Assembly: GCA_000328365.1 (NCBI GenBank)
Contig: KB309694.1
Span: 421,468-485,467 of the forward strand
Source: Capitella teleta
Lineage: Eukaryota; Annelida; Polychaeta; Capitellidae
Length of the DNA stretch: 64,000 nt
Reading direction: 5' to 3'
The position numbers were made by a program, and so were the translations under genes. Below the pieces are notes generated by a model. The model did no database searches, was not told the origin of the DNA, and saw nothing but the letters and a program-made list of their open reading frames with translations. Positions 30,409 to 42,135 of the stretch are shown in pieces; position 1 is the first letter of the stretch; each line of letters starts with the position of its first letter.

Positions 30409-31357
30409 GTGAGATGGTCATGTTTCTGTGTGGTCATAATTTTTATTGAAAGTCTCGCTATACATCGCTTATCTACATGAACCTTAAAGTTCGTTGGCAC
30501 ATGTCAATAGCATATTTATAACACAATTATCATCAAGACAAGCAAACAATTTTCCCCAGCATCACTAATTAACTTTATATTAGCATTTGAACTTTTCGTG
30601 TGAAAATTATAACCTGCTCAAACTACAATTGCAAGCACATGCATTGATTACGAGAGATCCACCGAGAACACTCCACAGTTTGTGTCGGCGATGTTGTTTT
30701 TCTAAGAAAGGGTAGTATTTCTGACATAACAGCAATTCAATGGTCACCGCCTCATAAGTCAAAACACAAACCAAAAGTGACCATTGCCGAAAGTCGATTC
30801 TGTCAATATTAAGAACTCACTCAGGGTAAATACTTCATGCATTTAAGCGTACCGTTACAGGTGAGTGCGCAAATAACAAGTCAACACGACAACAGTGGCA
30901 GCACTGTGAACATGTTTGTGTCTCTTCATGATTAATATGCATGGGTGGGATTATTGGGTTATGGCACACGAGTTTAATTATAAAATATGCACTAATATAT
31001 AATAAAATATAATATAATATGCCATGTAAAAAAATCCACATCAGTAGCTTCTCTGGTATCAACACGGGCTTGTCGCTCCGGGTAATATCGGATTAAAACA
31101 ATTCGGATTGATGTGTCGGCCGAAGGTGATTTGAAGATAGCAATAATCCTATAATTGATATCATACACGGATAAATCTCGACGCAGGTGATAAAATAGAC
31201 GTCCAAATCACAACGCTGTGCATATTGCTTGCACGTACGTATATATAGTATAGAATATGCAACTAACGCAATCATATAAATCGGCTGCATTCATTGCAAA
31301 CAAGAGGGTGATTAATATTATAATTGTTAGCTACCATGGTAATAAAATTCAAACTTA

Positions 31358-31660
31358 ACGAGGACCTTTGATTGCTCTTAAATAGTATATAGCTAATGAG
31401 AGAATATGCATCCTAAAATAACTTTCGACGGACACAATTCAAGGCATCACACCTGATAATGTTGCTTTTGGCTCGTTCCTAGATACATCGAATTTGAGCA
31501 GTTTTAATTTTTAATTCTCGCTATAATAGCCCCGTGTTCGATTTCACGCGAATGTGACGTCACCGGAATTTCTCCTGTTGTTAACCATGTGAGCCGCGAT
31601 TGAGAACCACTTCCAACAGTTCCTATAATTAAAGCTTATAAATGTAGAAGGAGTCTAGAA
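31358..31660. mobile_element. TTAA-type MITE, third, partial copy
   Basis: TTAA, then CGAGGACCTTTGATTG, begins the element. Downstream blocks GTGTTCGATTTCACGC and TCTCCTGTTGTTAACCATG follow the same order as the copy at 24.3 kb. The far terminal repeat is not recognised. Confidence 0.5.
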
Positions 31661-31716
31661 CTCTTATCGTTTTTGACTAAATCGCCGTTATATTTGGATT
31701 GAATTTTGTTCGCAGC

Positions 31717-31844
31717 TTAATAATAATAATAATTATAATTATAATAATAATAATAATAATTATAATTATAATAATAATAATAATAATTATAATTATAATA
31801 ATAATAATAATAATTATAATTATAATAATAATAATAATAATTAA
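31717..31844. repeat. AT-only minisatellite
   Basis: About four tandem copies of a 27-bp unit made of TAA and TTATAATTA blocks. It is composed wholly of A and T and can form hairpins. Confidence 0.85.
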
Positions 31845-32461
31845 GACACAAGGCAGGCGCATCATTATAGTTTGATGACCACAGAACTAACAATATCCAT
31901 ATGTGCTACTATACACTGTTGCAATAGGGGTGACACACGGTTGATTCATTATAGGGATCGGCCGTTCCCCAGATGCCTTCCGGGCCATTGACCAAGGCCA
32001 TTCGGTTTGAACCTAATTGCCACCAGAAGCAATACGCTGGGGTTATACATCAAATACGTGGGACAACACAATCATGTGACCGTCTGATTGGGCCACTTTT
32101 GGCAATCGCGGATGAATATTTGCATAAAGTATGGAGAATTTTGTGAGATGACGTGTACAGTGATGGATCCCAATTATTCAACTTGCATGCATCCATAGGC
32201 AGTAGAACAATGCATCAACTTTCTTCATTTGCTGGGATTATTATTATTCATAAGCATAACGTATATCTTCGGTAAAAACACTGATAAAATATCGCTCAGA
32301 TTATTAAAAAGGTGAGCTTGTGTGAAAACGGCTCGAATTAAAATATAGACGAACGTATCGCTGGTAACTAAGGTGACAGCGTGGGTGTCACTAAGGTGAC
32401 GGCAAATTGGGAGAATGCAATATTGCAAAGATATTTCGATTGTGAAAACCGTCATCAATAG

Positions 32462-32513
32462 CCTGGCGCCCGTATCATCCGAATGGTTTGGGTGGAGCCG
32501 TAAAACCCCATCA
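32462..32513 (+). mobile_element. 5'-truncated SINE insertion with target duplication
   Basis: Only the SINE 3' end is present: GGCGCCCGTATCATCC, then GGTGGAGCCGTAAAACCCCA. A direct duplication of GTCATCAATAGC flanks it. Severe 5' truncation with an intact duplication shows a separate LINE-driven insertion event. Confidence 0.8.
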
Positions 32514-32867
32514 TGTCATTTCATGTCATCAATAGCATCAAAAAGAAGGGGTATTTACAATACCACAGAAATCTGTCTCGAGGATTGCGTCTAGGAATCG
32601 ATTGAGACAAATCCTTACCCAGGCAATCCATCTCAGATAAAAAGTTAAAGCAAACTTAACATCGGTTTAACCGATTCAAATGATGACACCCACCAATACT
32701 GAACGCGTCTTTTGTTTGTTTCCGTGTTGCAATTGTTTAGCTGTGTTCCTGACATCGATCCAACGGGTAGAAGTGGAAAGGACCATGCTCCTGCCTGCCA
32801 GTCATCGAGCTGACAGTCGGCGATAATGACCAACATTAGTCTTTATACAATTTCCAATAATAACGAG

Positions 32868-35800
32868 ATGAAAAAAGGTTTGAAAAAACGTGAAATTGAA
32901 GCAGAAAATAAATGGCATAAGTTGGGAAGCGTCTCTACTGTGCATGGATTGGATAAAGTCATCGATGGATACCATATTGCGGGTAGAAGGTGAGATGCTT
33001 GCTTCTCACTGTTACATGAAAGTTGAAATCTAAACAGCTCATATTTGTGTGGTAACTTTAAAGGTGCTTCAGAGCTGCTCTAAATCCTGAATACATGTAT
33101 TCCCGAAAACGAATACGAACATAATGACTCCGCCTCACAGTGCGCAATCGTTTTTCAGCTAAGCTGTAAACAAGCATCGTGAGCAATTGCGTACGCTATC
33201 GCCATATTTGCGAATTCTAAAGTTCATATGAAACCAAAAAAAAATACAATTTATGCATATTAAAATAAAAATGCCTAAAATCTTAGTTTTGTTCAAGTTT
33301 TGACGCGAAGTTTCGCCACGATATCGAACACCTTATCAGTCAGAATTCTCCAGAAATTAAGAGTGACATGGCATGTACAATTGTACAAGCAGACTTGACA
33401 TTTAATAAGGAAAAGTTTTCTTCTTGGGCATCTATGATTTAAATCAGCCCTACTTTTCTTAGTTGAGAATTGATTTGTACGGGATTCGCTTTTTTTGCCA
33501 AACATATAGTGACTATTGTTTAATTGTATTAGGATGTATCAGCAAAATTGTAATGATACCCTAAATTAGGAGTCAGGGTACATTGCCCTAATTCACATCC
33601 CCGCCCACTGGTCATACTAAAGACATAGTGAATTAAACAGTTTTATTCAGAATTGCATTACCCATGATTTTGGCATGTTTCTTAGCGGATATCTGACCAC
33701 CAAGAGAGTTGTGCGGAGTCTGATATCATCCGGGTATCTCATTAATAACTGAGATCCTAGTATCCACAGTGATAGCATCACAAACGGTATCAAAATCTAC
33801 CCGGAGACCCTTTGAACATAGAAGTTCCCCAGATAGAAAAAATACATATATTCATATTAAACGTCTACTGTGTATACATATACAGTATACATGTAGTACG
33901 AAGCATGTAATTGTTCTACGAGACTACCGGGAAGCTGGTTCATGTGCAAACTCGGGTCATGCAACATGCATGAGGCATCAACAGAGTTTTCCATACACCA
34001 ACAGCAGTATGATGAATCGACTGTGCCTCAGAAATCAGAACAGTTAAACCCAATCGACCTCGTTCCTGCAATCACTTGGTCACAGTTATGCACGGCGGGT
34101 TTGTTTGATATATGTCTGTGTGAGCATCGTAATGATCGACTATCGAGCACTTGGGAAAATTATTCTGTATAACTAATTGCATATGTATGCCATACTATTC
34201 TCGCTTCATGATTAACTAATGTCATCGTCCGAAATACTGAGTGTACCGAAAGCAGGCGGTTTGATTGCAATTATGACGACTAAAAAACATGTAACAATTA
34301 GCCATGAGGAAATTTTGGACAACAAACGTGGGTCATCAACGTAATGTAGTACTCAATTTTACCTGTTATATTATAAAAGGGATAATCACAACTTAACCAC
34401 GGGGGTGATAAAAAAAAAATATTCAAATTGTGCTTTAAGAATGTTCAATTTGCAATCAATGTAATTGCAGGTGGGTGTGGCTGTGCCTAATCTCCATCAG
34501 CATGTGCCTGTTTGCCTACCAGGCCTCCGTCCGTCTCTTCTATTACTTTGAATATCCAATCAACATGCGGTATGACGTCGTCAACAACCAATCACTCGTT
34601 TTCCCGAGAGTCATCATTTGCAACCAGAATGTTTTCAAGTGAGTTTGACCTTTTATTTTTATTTATTATTCATTTATTAAGTTTTGTGCATGCAAAAAAA
34701 AATAAAATAAAATAAACCAAAACAAAAAACTAAAACGAAATACAATTAATGCATACNNNNNNNNNNNNNNNNNNNNNNNNNNNNNNNNNNNNNNNNNNNN
34801 NNNNNNNNNNNNNNNNNNNNNNNNNNNNNNNNNNNNNNNNNNNNNNNNNNNNNNNNNNNNNNNNNNNNNNNNNNNNNNNNNNNNNNNNNNNNNNNNNNNN
34901 NNNNNNNNNNNNNNNNNNNNNNNNNNNNNNNNNNNNNNNNNNNNNNNNNNNNNNNNNNNNNNNNNNNNNNNNNNNNNNNNNNNNNNNNNNNNNNNNNNNN
35001 NNNNNNNNNNNNNNNNNNNNNNNNNNNNNNNNNNNNNNNNNNNNNNNNNNNNNNNNNNNNNNNNNNNNNNNNNNNNNNNNNNNNNNNNNNNNNNNNNNNN
35101 NNNNNNNNNNNNNNNNNNNNNNNNNNNNNNNNNNNNNNNNNNNNNNNNNNNNNNTCAGGTTTGTAGCGTGATATTCAGTAGAACAAATATTTGAAATTAT
35201 TCAAACACCAATCGAACCCTGGTACGACAATCAGCCCACTCCGATGAAGCATTTTACCTAAGATGCAATTATTGTCATCGCATTGCCTTCTCTGACGCCA
35301 TTTATAGTAATATCTCAATATCCTTTCGTTGTTTGCAGATGAGCGTAGACGGGTGTCAATGCATGCTGTCAGGGCTTGTCTGGAACCCCCCCCCACCCCC
35401 CCCCCCAACCATAAAACAACAACAAAAACAAAAACAAACGCTTATACGATAGATCTGTCTCCATTGTCGTCAAACGTCAGCTTTGGTTGTTTGTGCAGAG
35501 GTACTCTATACCATGGATTGATCGCTCACTGAAAAAGCCTATAGAGTATCTCTGGTTTGTGCTCTTGCATAATACATACTATTTGATGGCGCCAATCTCT
35601 CCAGTTTTCAAGATCAATCTTCTCTTTTATCATCTCACAATTCTTTTGATTTAATTAAGAGCCCATTAAGGGCTTTGTTACTGCACGTGGTGTCAGAATG
35701 GGTGAGCTGTAGTCTTCAAGCAAGAGCACATGAAGATGTGTTCTGTACATTTCAATATTGGTTCTTTGCCAATAGAAGTCATTATTTATTTATTTATTTA

Positions 35801-36040
35801 TTGATCATTATTTAGAAAGCCTTTAATGGATTGCATTCACCGCCACCAACTGTAGAAAAAAAAAAAATGGGGATATTGACATAGCATTGTTTGCTCGTAC
35901 CTCATTTGGCTGCAAGGTTCGTGAGCACTTAACCTGAGGGTGTCGTGTAATAGGCGTGTAACCCAATGCAGTAAGTAGGTTGCATCGCCAGGCTGTACTT
36001 TTGGGGCGTTTTTTTTTTCTTTCTTTTTTTTCTTTTTTTT

Positions 36041-36081
<41 letters not shown>

Positions 36082-39000
36082 GGGGAGCATGTCCATACGA
36101 GTCCTGCGGGTGGGCTGAATATTAAAATCGCGACGAAAGTTTGCATTTTGAGAAGCTTGCATTAATTAGTACTCGCAATGATTGTTCATTGTTCATGTTG
36201 TGCATTAACAAAAATCCGTTGTCGAATTACTAAGAATAGAGAAAATAAGCAGATAAGCCAACATAAAGCGATGCAAATATCGGAAAGTTACCACTTACTC
36301 CGTCATTCAATATATATCATTGAAGACAACAACAAAATTAGAGGAATAAGAACTCACCGCATTCATAATACATGTAGCTAGCTGTCCAGTGTCCATTAGC
36401 AGCAATGATTCTCCCTCGCAAACTGAGTTCGGCCGTTGACCAGGACTGGTACGCCCTCCTGGACAGTCTCTACACTGAGCAGAATGTCTCATCCTTTGAC
36501 CTTCGTCCATACTCTGCCTTAAACATCAGCCGGATGGTCATCTTCAACCGGACGTCACACCAATTAGACGATCTCGTGGTCAAGTAAGTGCTTCTGGGCT
36601 AATAATTATTTCCATTTTGTCGTTTCTCGTCTCATGCATAATTCATCAATAAATTTTAAGATTAATAATCAAAGGTCGGTGAACTATTAAGCTGATTCGT
36701 TGAATACAAACAAAATGATACTTGACTAATTAGAGCACCCGAGTATACTAGTAATATAATTATATGCTCTTTCAAAAGGGGATTATGATTTGTCGGCAAG
36801 AGCAAGGGAAACCCCTGTAGGCCTGCCTATCAACTTCCGCTTAAAATAATATGCGGAATATGGTCTGTCATACAAAGCTGGCCTATTCTTACGAAAAAAT
36901 CGCCTTTCACAACAATAATATTACACTAGCCTACTAATTTTCACATGAATACATCACAAAACATTCATCCCAAACACATCTCACGTCAATAGTTTTTGAA
37001 TCTTCAAAAAATATTCAGTTTTCAACTCTTTGTACGACGCCGGCCTGATTTCCAAGAAAGGCGCGAAATTTTAATCCGAGCGATGCGCTGCTCGTGGATG
37101 TTTACATTGCGCGACGTTCGCGGCTGCATGCCAGCATTTTTCTTAGTAAAAGTAGGATGTTGCATGATGATACTAGTATCAAAATAGTTCAGCTGTCAGT
37201 CTAAAACTCGGTTCGGTTGTTGGGCGGAAACGCTAAAAATTATGTACGTATTAAAATAATCTATTATGAAGAAATCAAGTTATGTCTGTGAAACCGTCCT
37301 ATAATTAAGTGTGATGAAAATGTTCAGGATATTACGAATGCAAATTTAGTTAAAGATTTACTGTACAAGACTTACTGTTGTTTTTAATCTAAATGAAATT
37401 AATTCTGCCGTAAATTCAATTCGTGTATAACTGTAAGCTTATTTGTCTCTGATCTCAATTCTGTTCCTTTGTTTTTGTTCATTTCTGTATATTACACGAA
37501 ATAAAAATATTATTATTTCATTTGACAACCAGATAGTAAGATACATGTAAATAAATTGAGAGATCTCCGACTGAACATGAGAATATTCTGACGGCATTCT
37601 CTCAAGGAAAAGCCCCAATCTAGAGGCTAGAGCGCCAAGAGCTATGATGATATACCTATTATCTTCGACAGTATGATACGTGTACGGTACAAGTTGCACC
37701 ACCTAAACGTAGACTGTAAACAGTTCATTTCAATTCTGCTTTTGGTCTCTGATGGCCAAATTCTCTTTTAAGAATGGTAGGTGTTGGTTATGTGTGGGTT
37801 AAAAAAAGCATTGTGTATCAGCGTCAAAGCTTGACGATGAAATGACGTGTAGATCTACAACTTAATGACAAAGGCAAGGACACTATAATAGCCCTGAAAT
37901 GTTGGCGTGAGGGAGGCGGTGAATCCCACATACAATCCAGGGATTCGATCACACGTGTCAATACGATCAATACACCGGAGCCGAATGTTTGTGAAAGAAT
38001 TAAATCAAAGCAAGTGCAGAGATGGAATTGACTTGTCGTAATTCAGCTGCCAGTGGAACCATCGAGAGTGCGCGAAAGATGACTTCCAGACGGTCCACAC
38101 AGACCACGGCGTCTGCTTCCAGTTCTCACCCGAGATGTCATCCATCAGTCAAACAGGTACTGAAGAAATCTCTCTTGCAGTCACATATTCATGACGTATT
38201 TGAAGGCTCAAGCAGCGGTTTGGCGATGATGCTAAACGTAGAGGAATACGAATACATGGCAGGCCCCCACTCCGCCGCAGGCCTCAAAATACTTCTCATG
38301 GGCGAGAACGAAGTGCCTTTTGTAGAGGATTTCGGTGACAACCTACCAACAGGACTCGATTCCTTTATTGCCGTGAATCCTGTACAGGTATCGTCGATCT
38401 CATGACCTCGTGGTGCTGATAATACTCGCATGTTTCAGAAAGTTCACCTTCCTGAGCCCCATACACAGTGCGTGGTATCGGACACTTACTCACAATCCAA
38501 GTGCTATGGCGATTGTCGTTCTCACCATGCAGCAGAACAGTGCGGGTGCTTGGACCATTACATGAATGACGACCATCATGACGAAGCACGACCCCACAGA
38601 GGCTCCCCTGAAGAATCCTCTATAATAGAGCACTACCCCACATGTACACTGGAGGAGTATAGATCATGCATATGGGGTGCTTTAGGTTAGTTTATTAAAT
38701 CCAATAACGTTTGCTTGTGTACGCATCCCATTTCAGATACGTTCAATATGCAGAAGCAATGTGAGTGTCCGATTGCTTGTAAAGACACAACCTTCCAAAG
38801 CACTATAACATACGCTGTCAATCCATCTCGGTCTACGTCGTCGTACGGAATTGATGAAGTTGATTTATTCAAGAAACACCTGAATGCGAAGGAGGTTGCG
38901 CAGCGAGTTTCACCTGAGATCAAGCAAAAAGACGCATTACTTATTCATGCTTTGCATGATACTCATGCAGATGTACATACTGCAATAACAAAAGTACGCG

Positions 39001-41044
39001 AAGCCCTCTACCATGCTCAAATTTACATAAAGAGGCAAATCAGCGATATAGAACCCAGAATGGCTTTCCATCTGGCTTGGGGCCTGGAGAAAGTAGAATT
39101 CACGGTCGCTAATGATTTTGTTCGATTGTGGGATGTTTTGGATGAAAGAACTCTCGCTCATGTCACCACAGGGTTCTACCAAGAAACAACCCTCTTTCGC
39201 GCGTCTTTAAATGAATCAATGCACGAGGCAAGGACAGAAAGTCAGAGAGAGTTCATCTACGAAGCTAACAAGAGAAACCTTCTCACAAGGAATATGCTGA
39301 TTCGCAGAGCTCTTGTGAACATCACCCTGATCAACGTGGCCTTCACAACAGGTACGCCGGATTTCTGTTTTAAGAAATCGCCCCATAGAAGGTATGATCA
39401 TGATTGGATACCGCATGACATATTGAGCTACGAAGAAAAGCGGAATACTTACTACAACAGCTTCGTTGAATACATGAATCTGCTGCTTCATATGATCGAA
39501 ATATTCTCTGAAATCAACGCTGATGTATATTTCAATCGAGTGTTCGATCAAGAGGAATTGGAAGCAGCTATTGCGACATTTGAGTACCGCTGCAGAAGTT
39601 ACAATCTCTATCGATATAAATACTACTCAAGGATAGTGATCCCGACCTGGGACAAAACCAAACTACGCCTGAGTCAGTTTAAGAAGCTTCGAATGACTCT
39701 GTATGAGAAGATTGATGACATGGAAATCGCCATCCGAAATATCAATATCCTGATTGAATCCTTCAACGAGTCCGCTGGTGCAAGCCTGGCCAACGCAGTG
39801 AAGTTTGCGTATCAGTACTTATACCGCTCTAGCGAACGAAAACATGACATTGCTATTTCGATGAACACTAAAGAGATAAGCCAAGATCTTGTCGCTTTCT
39901 ACACGATGTGCAAGGATTTTCGAGCTCGTGCTATCATCATACTAGACAAATGGGTAGAGTTCAACGAAGCGGTTCTCGATGTATGGAGCTCTATGTTGTA
40001 TGAGAACTGGACGAAGCCGTTCTACCATTCCATCAGAAGAGACATCGAGCAGTATCACATCACAGGAAGCTATCAGTTGAGAGAAATCTTCAAAGAAATC
40101 TTGGATTTGGATTCCCTCGGCAATCGCACTTTGCAGGACCTTATTATAGCGATGAATGCTGACTTCGTTAACATTAACCCTGACGAATTCTTGCTACAGA
40201 GGAGGCAGTATTATAGACATGCACTAGAAGCCAATAACATCATAGACATAATAGGCGATTCGCCTGATCACTTTATCAAAGCTTTCGAAGCATTGCAAAG
40301 TGATCTTCAGACATACCTGCTTTCCACTGTGTTGAACTCGGAGTTTTACAGGTTTGCTCCAGATTTGGAAGTTCTCGTGAAGTAAATATAGTTTTCACTT
40401 CAGCCGAAATTTGCTGCGACTCAACATTTACGTCAAATCTCTCTCCTATGAGGTACACCAACACCTACCAGCTTATGACGTCACAGCATTATTATGTGAG
40501 TTAATTAACACCTTGTTAGGGATGCCAGGGGATGAATTAAGTTTTTTTCTTTCTCGTTACTATAGGTGACATTGGAGGGACGTTGAGTCTCTGCATCGGC
40601 GCCAGTGCCATCACCATTTTTGAAATATTCGACGCCATTTTCATTCATCTTCTTAAGAAATCCTCTCAGCCTAGGGTATTTAACGATTCCACTAAACCTA
40701 GAGCCTAAATTGTATATACGTATAAGTTATATCGTAAGACTTTAGATATTTCTTTACCTCATTCATTAGGTGTGACTGTTCTGACCTTGAGCATGGTTAG
40801 TACGTTTGTGCTTTAAACTGTCTAAGAGGAAAAACCACGTGACTTAAGAGACGCTCAGGGCACAGTGGGATTCAGGAACAATGTCAACGAAGGACTAGGG
40901 AATAATTGTAATAACTGGAAGAATGCGTACGAAGCAAGCAGAATCAGCCTCAAAGAAAAGTTCCAGCTGCTATACTTAAAATACAAGAGCGTCGTGAGCT
41001 CCATTCCGCTTATCGGTGGTGACGACGAAAGCCGAAGACAGTAA
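32868..41044 (+). CDS. DEG/ENaC (ASIC-like) sodium channel with a giant extracellular exon
   Basis: Exons: 32868-32989, 34471-34638, (one or more missing), 36403-36583, 38015-38387, 38439-38685, 38737-40351, 40404-40495, 40566-40675, 40859-41044. HGLDKV is the gating HG motif. Exon 2 holds TM1 (WVWLCLISISMCLFAYQ) and YYFEYPINM, then VFPRVIICNQN. LMMLNVEEYEYMAGPHS-type residues (AMMLNVEEYEYMAGPHSAAG) and two Cys-rich blocks (CYGDC..CGC; CECPIAC) are family marks. The last exons give RNLLRLNIYVKSLSYE and TM2 with the GAS selectivity filter, followed by EIFD. Oddity: exon 38737-40351 (538 codons) places about 490 extra residues, mostly charged helix with several N-glycosylation sites, between CECPIAC and the last palm strand. 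The phase mismatch between 34638 and 36403 shows an exon is lost in or near the assembly gap. The product is over 1000 aa; the family usually has 500-700. Confidence 0.9.
33531..33790 (-). mobile_element. Partial copy of the 21.6-kb Tc1-like element
   Basis: Shares GGATGTAT.AGCAAAATTGTA, CACATCC..CCCACTG and TTTATTCAGAATT with 21560-21720, and continues with decayed similarity. It lies in channel intron 1. Only the transposase 3' end side is kept. Confidence 0.6.
34757..35154. other. Assembly gap (398 N)
   Basis: A run of N inside the channel gene, between the TM1 exon and the next recognised exon. It may hide a coding exon. Confidence 0.99.
36010..36080. repeat. Pyrimidine (T/C) tract
   Basis: About 70 bases of T with scattered C, within a channel intron. 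Low complexity only. Confidence 0.8.
40676..40708 (+). CDS. Alternative short C-terminus of the channel by intron retention
   Basis: If the intron starting at 40676 is not removed, the frame reads VFNDSTKPRA and stops at 40706-40708. Splicing to 40859 instead adds a 61-residue tail (GTVGFRNN... to GDDESRRQ). Both are in phase. The spliced form uses a plain GTATTT donor. Confidence 0.45.
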   Translation, partial: VFNDSTKPRA

Positions 41045-41560
41045 ATTCGAGGCTATATTCACAGTAGTATAATCAAAACGAGGAGCTTTCGGGAGTTCCT
41101 ATACGCATGTCATACAGAGAAAGTGAAAGGAAATAAGTCTGTGGACTGACCACCTAAAACATCTGCCGACGAGCGACGACCACGAGAAGAAAGCTGGCAT
41201 GAAAATATGTCTCAAACAGTCATTCAGAGCACCCTGGAAGACAAAATTCAATTCCGAACCCAAGAAATTTGTTCTCACTCTGCAGACTAATAACCATAGC
41301 GATCTGCGGGTCTACGACTGGTGTATACTGAACGTCAAAAGAAAGTACCCCATGCATAATTATGTGTTTGGGGAAGTGAGATTACCGTCAAATGGATTCA
41401 AATTTGGCACTGTGTGTTAGTGAAACCATTTCTAAACCCGTGTCTGAAATTTTGTATGGATTATTGGTATTGGAGAGTAACAACGGGGAATTATAAACAC
41501 AAAGAGGTCAGGATTAAATTTCACAAGTGTGAATTTTAATGTGAAGAAAGATGACTCACA
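41045..41560. other. Spacer downstream of the channel gene
   Basis: Expected to contain the 3' UTR. No other coding or repeat feature seen. Confidence 0.4.
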
Positions 41561-41569
41561 ACGAGAAAA

Positions 41570-42135
41570 TCGTTCCTCGGTGTCAATGTTGGCACGCTGC
41601 AAATTTTGTACGCATGCTGTCAATCAGTCTAAGGATTGTGTTGTGTAGAACTGCATGCCATTCTTCCACGAGCGGTTGAGCTTCAGGATGCAGTCGCGGG
41701 CATTCTTTTCTCCTTGCTTTCTCCATACACGTGATGTCTGAACCAACCTAGGCAATTTTTGCAGTTGGCGCGGGACGAAATAGAGTCTCATAAAGGTCGA
41801 TTGAAATTTAGCCCTCCTTCACGCAAACGTCAACGAACAGTTGAATCACTGATAGGGCGTCCATGGACACCTTCCCGGCATGCAGCTGTTTGAACAGCTG
41901 TACAAAAGCTGTCCCTGAGGTGGATTCTCTGGATCATTCCATTCTGCCTTTGTCGTCACTCTAGGTCTCCCAGACCTCGGGCGATCATCAAAATGTCCGA
42001 TTTCTGCAATATTATCCGGAAAGCGACAAATAGGTCTTGTTTGTCCATAGAAACCGATCCGTGCTACTCGGGTGACGGGGATACCTGCTCCCAGCATCCC
42101 TAGGCCACGTCTCTTGTTGTCAGTCGAGGCATTTC
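41570..42135 (-). mobile_element. Deleted Tc1-like transposon remnant
   Basis: On the minus strand, MPRLTTRDVA, then MLGAGIPVTRVAR and DDRPRSGRPRVTT, form the N-terminal DNA-binding region of a Tc1-type transposase. Near 41640-41590, RLIDSMRTKFAAC matches the C-terminal end. Most of the catalytic core is missing. This family differs from the one at 21.6 kb in its N-terminal motif. Confidence 0.75.

Noticed and set aside
31677-31865. A poly-isoleucine frame
   Set aside because: It is a translation of the AT minisatellite.
34749-35171. A 140-codon frame across the N run
   Set aside because: It exists only because unknown bases contain no stops.
35929-36165. Poly-Lys and poly-Phe frames
   Set aside because: They come from the T/C tract in a channel intron.
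38157-38180. A 24-nt GT-AG segment in the channel exon
   Set aside because: It is in frame and open, and far shorter than other introns here, so it is treated as coding.
40382-40403. A 22-nt micro-intron (GTAAAT...CTTCAG) in the channel gene
   Set aside because: Using donor 40352 (TTTACAG|GTTTGC) instead gives a 52-nt intron like its neighbours, in the same phase, and the protein then reads SEFYSRNLLRLNIY, which fits the family better.
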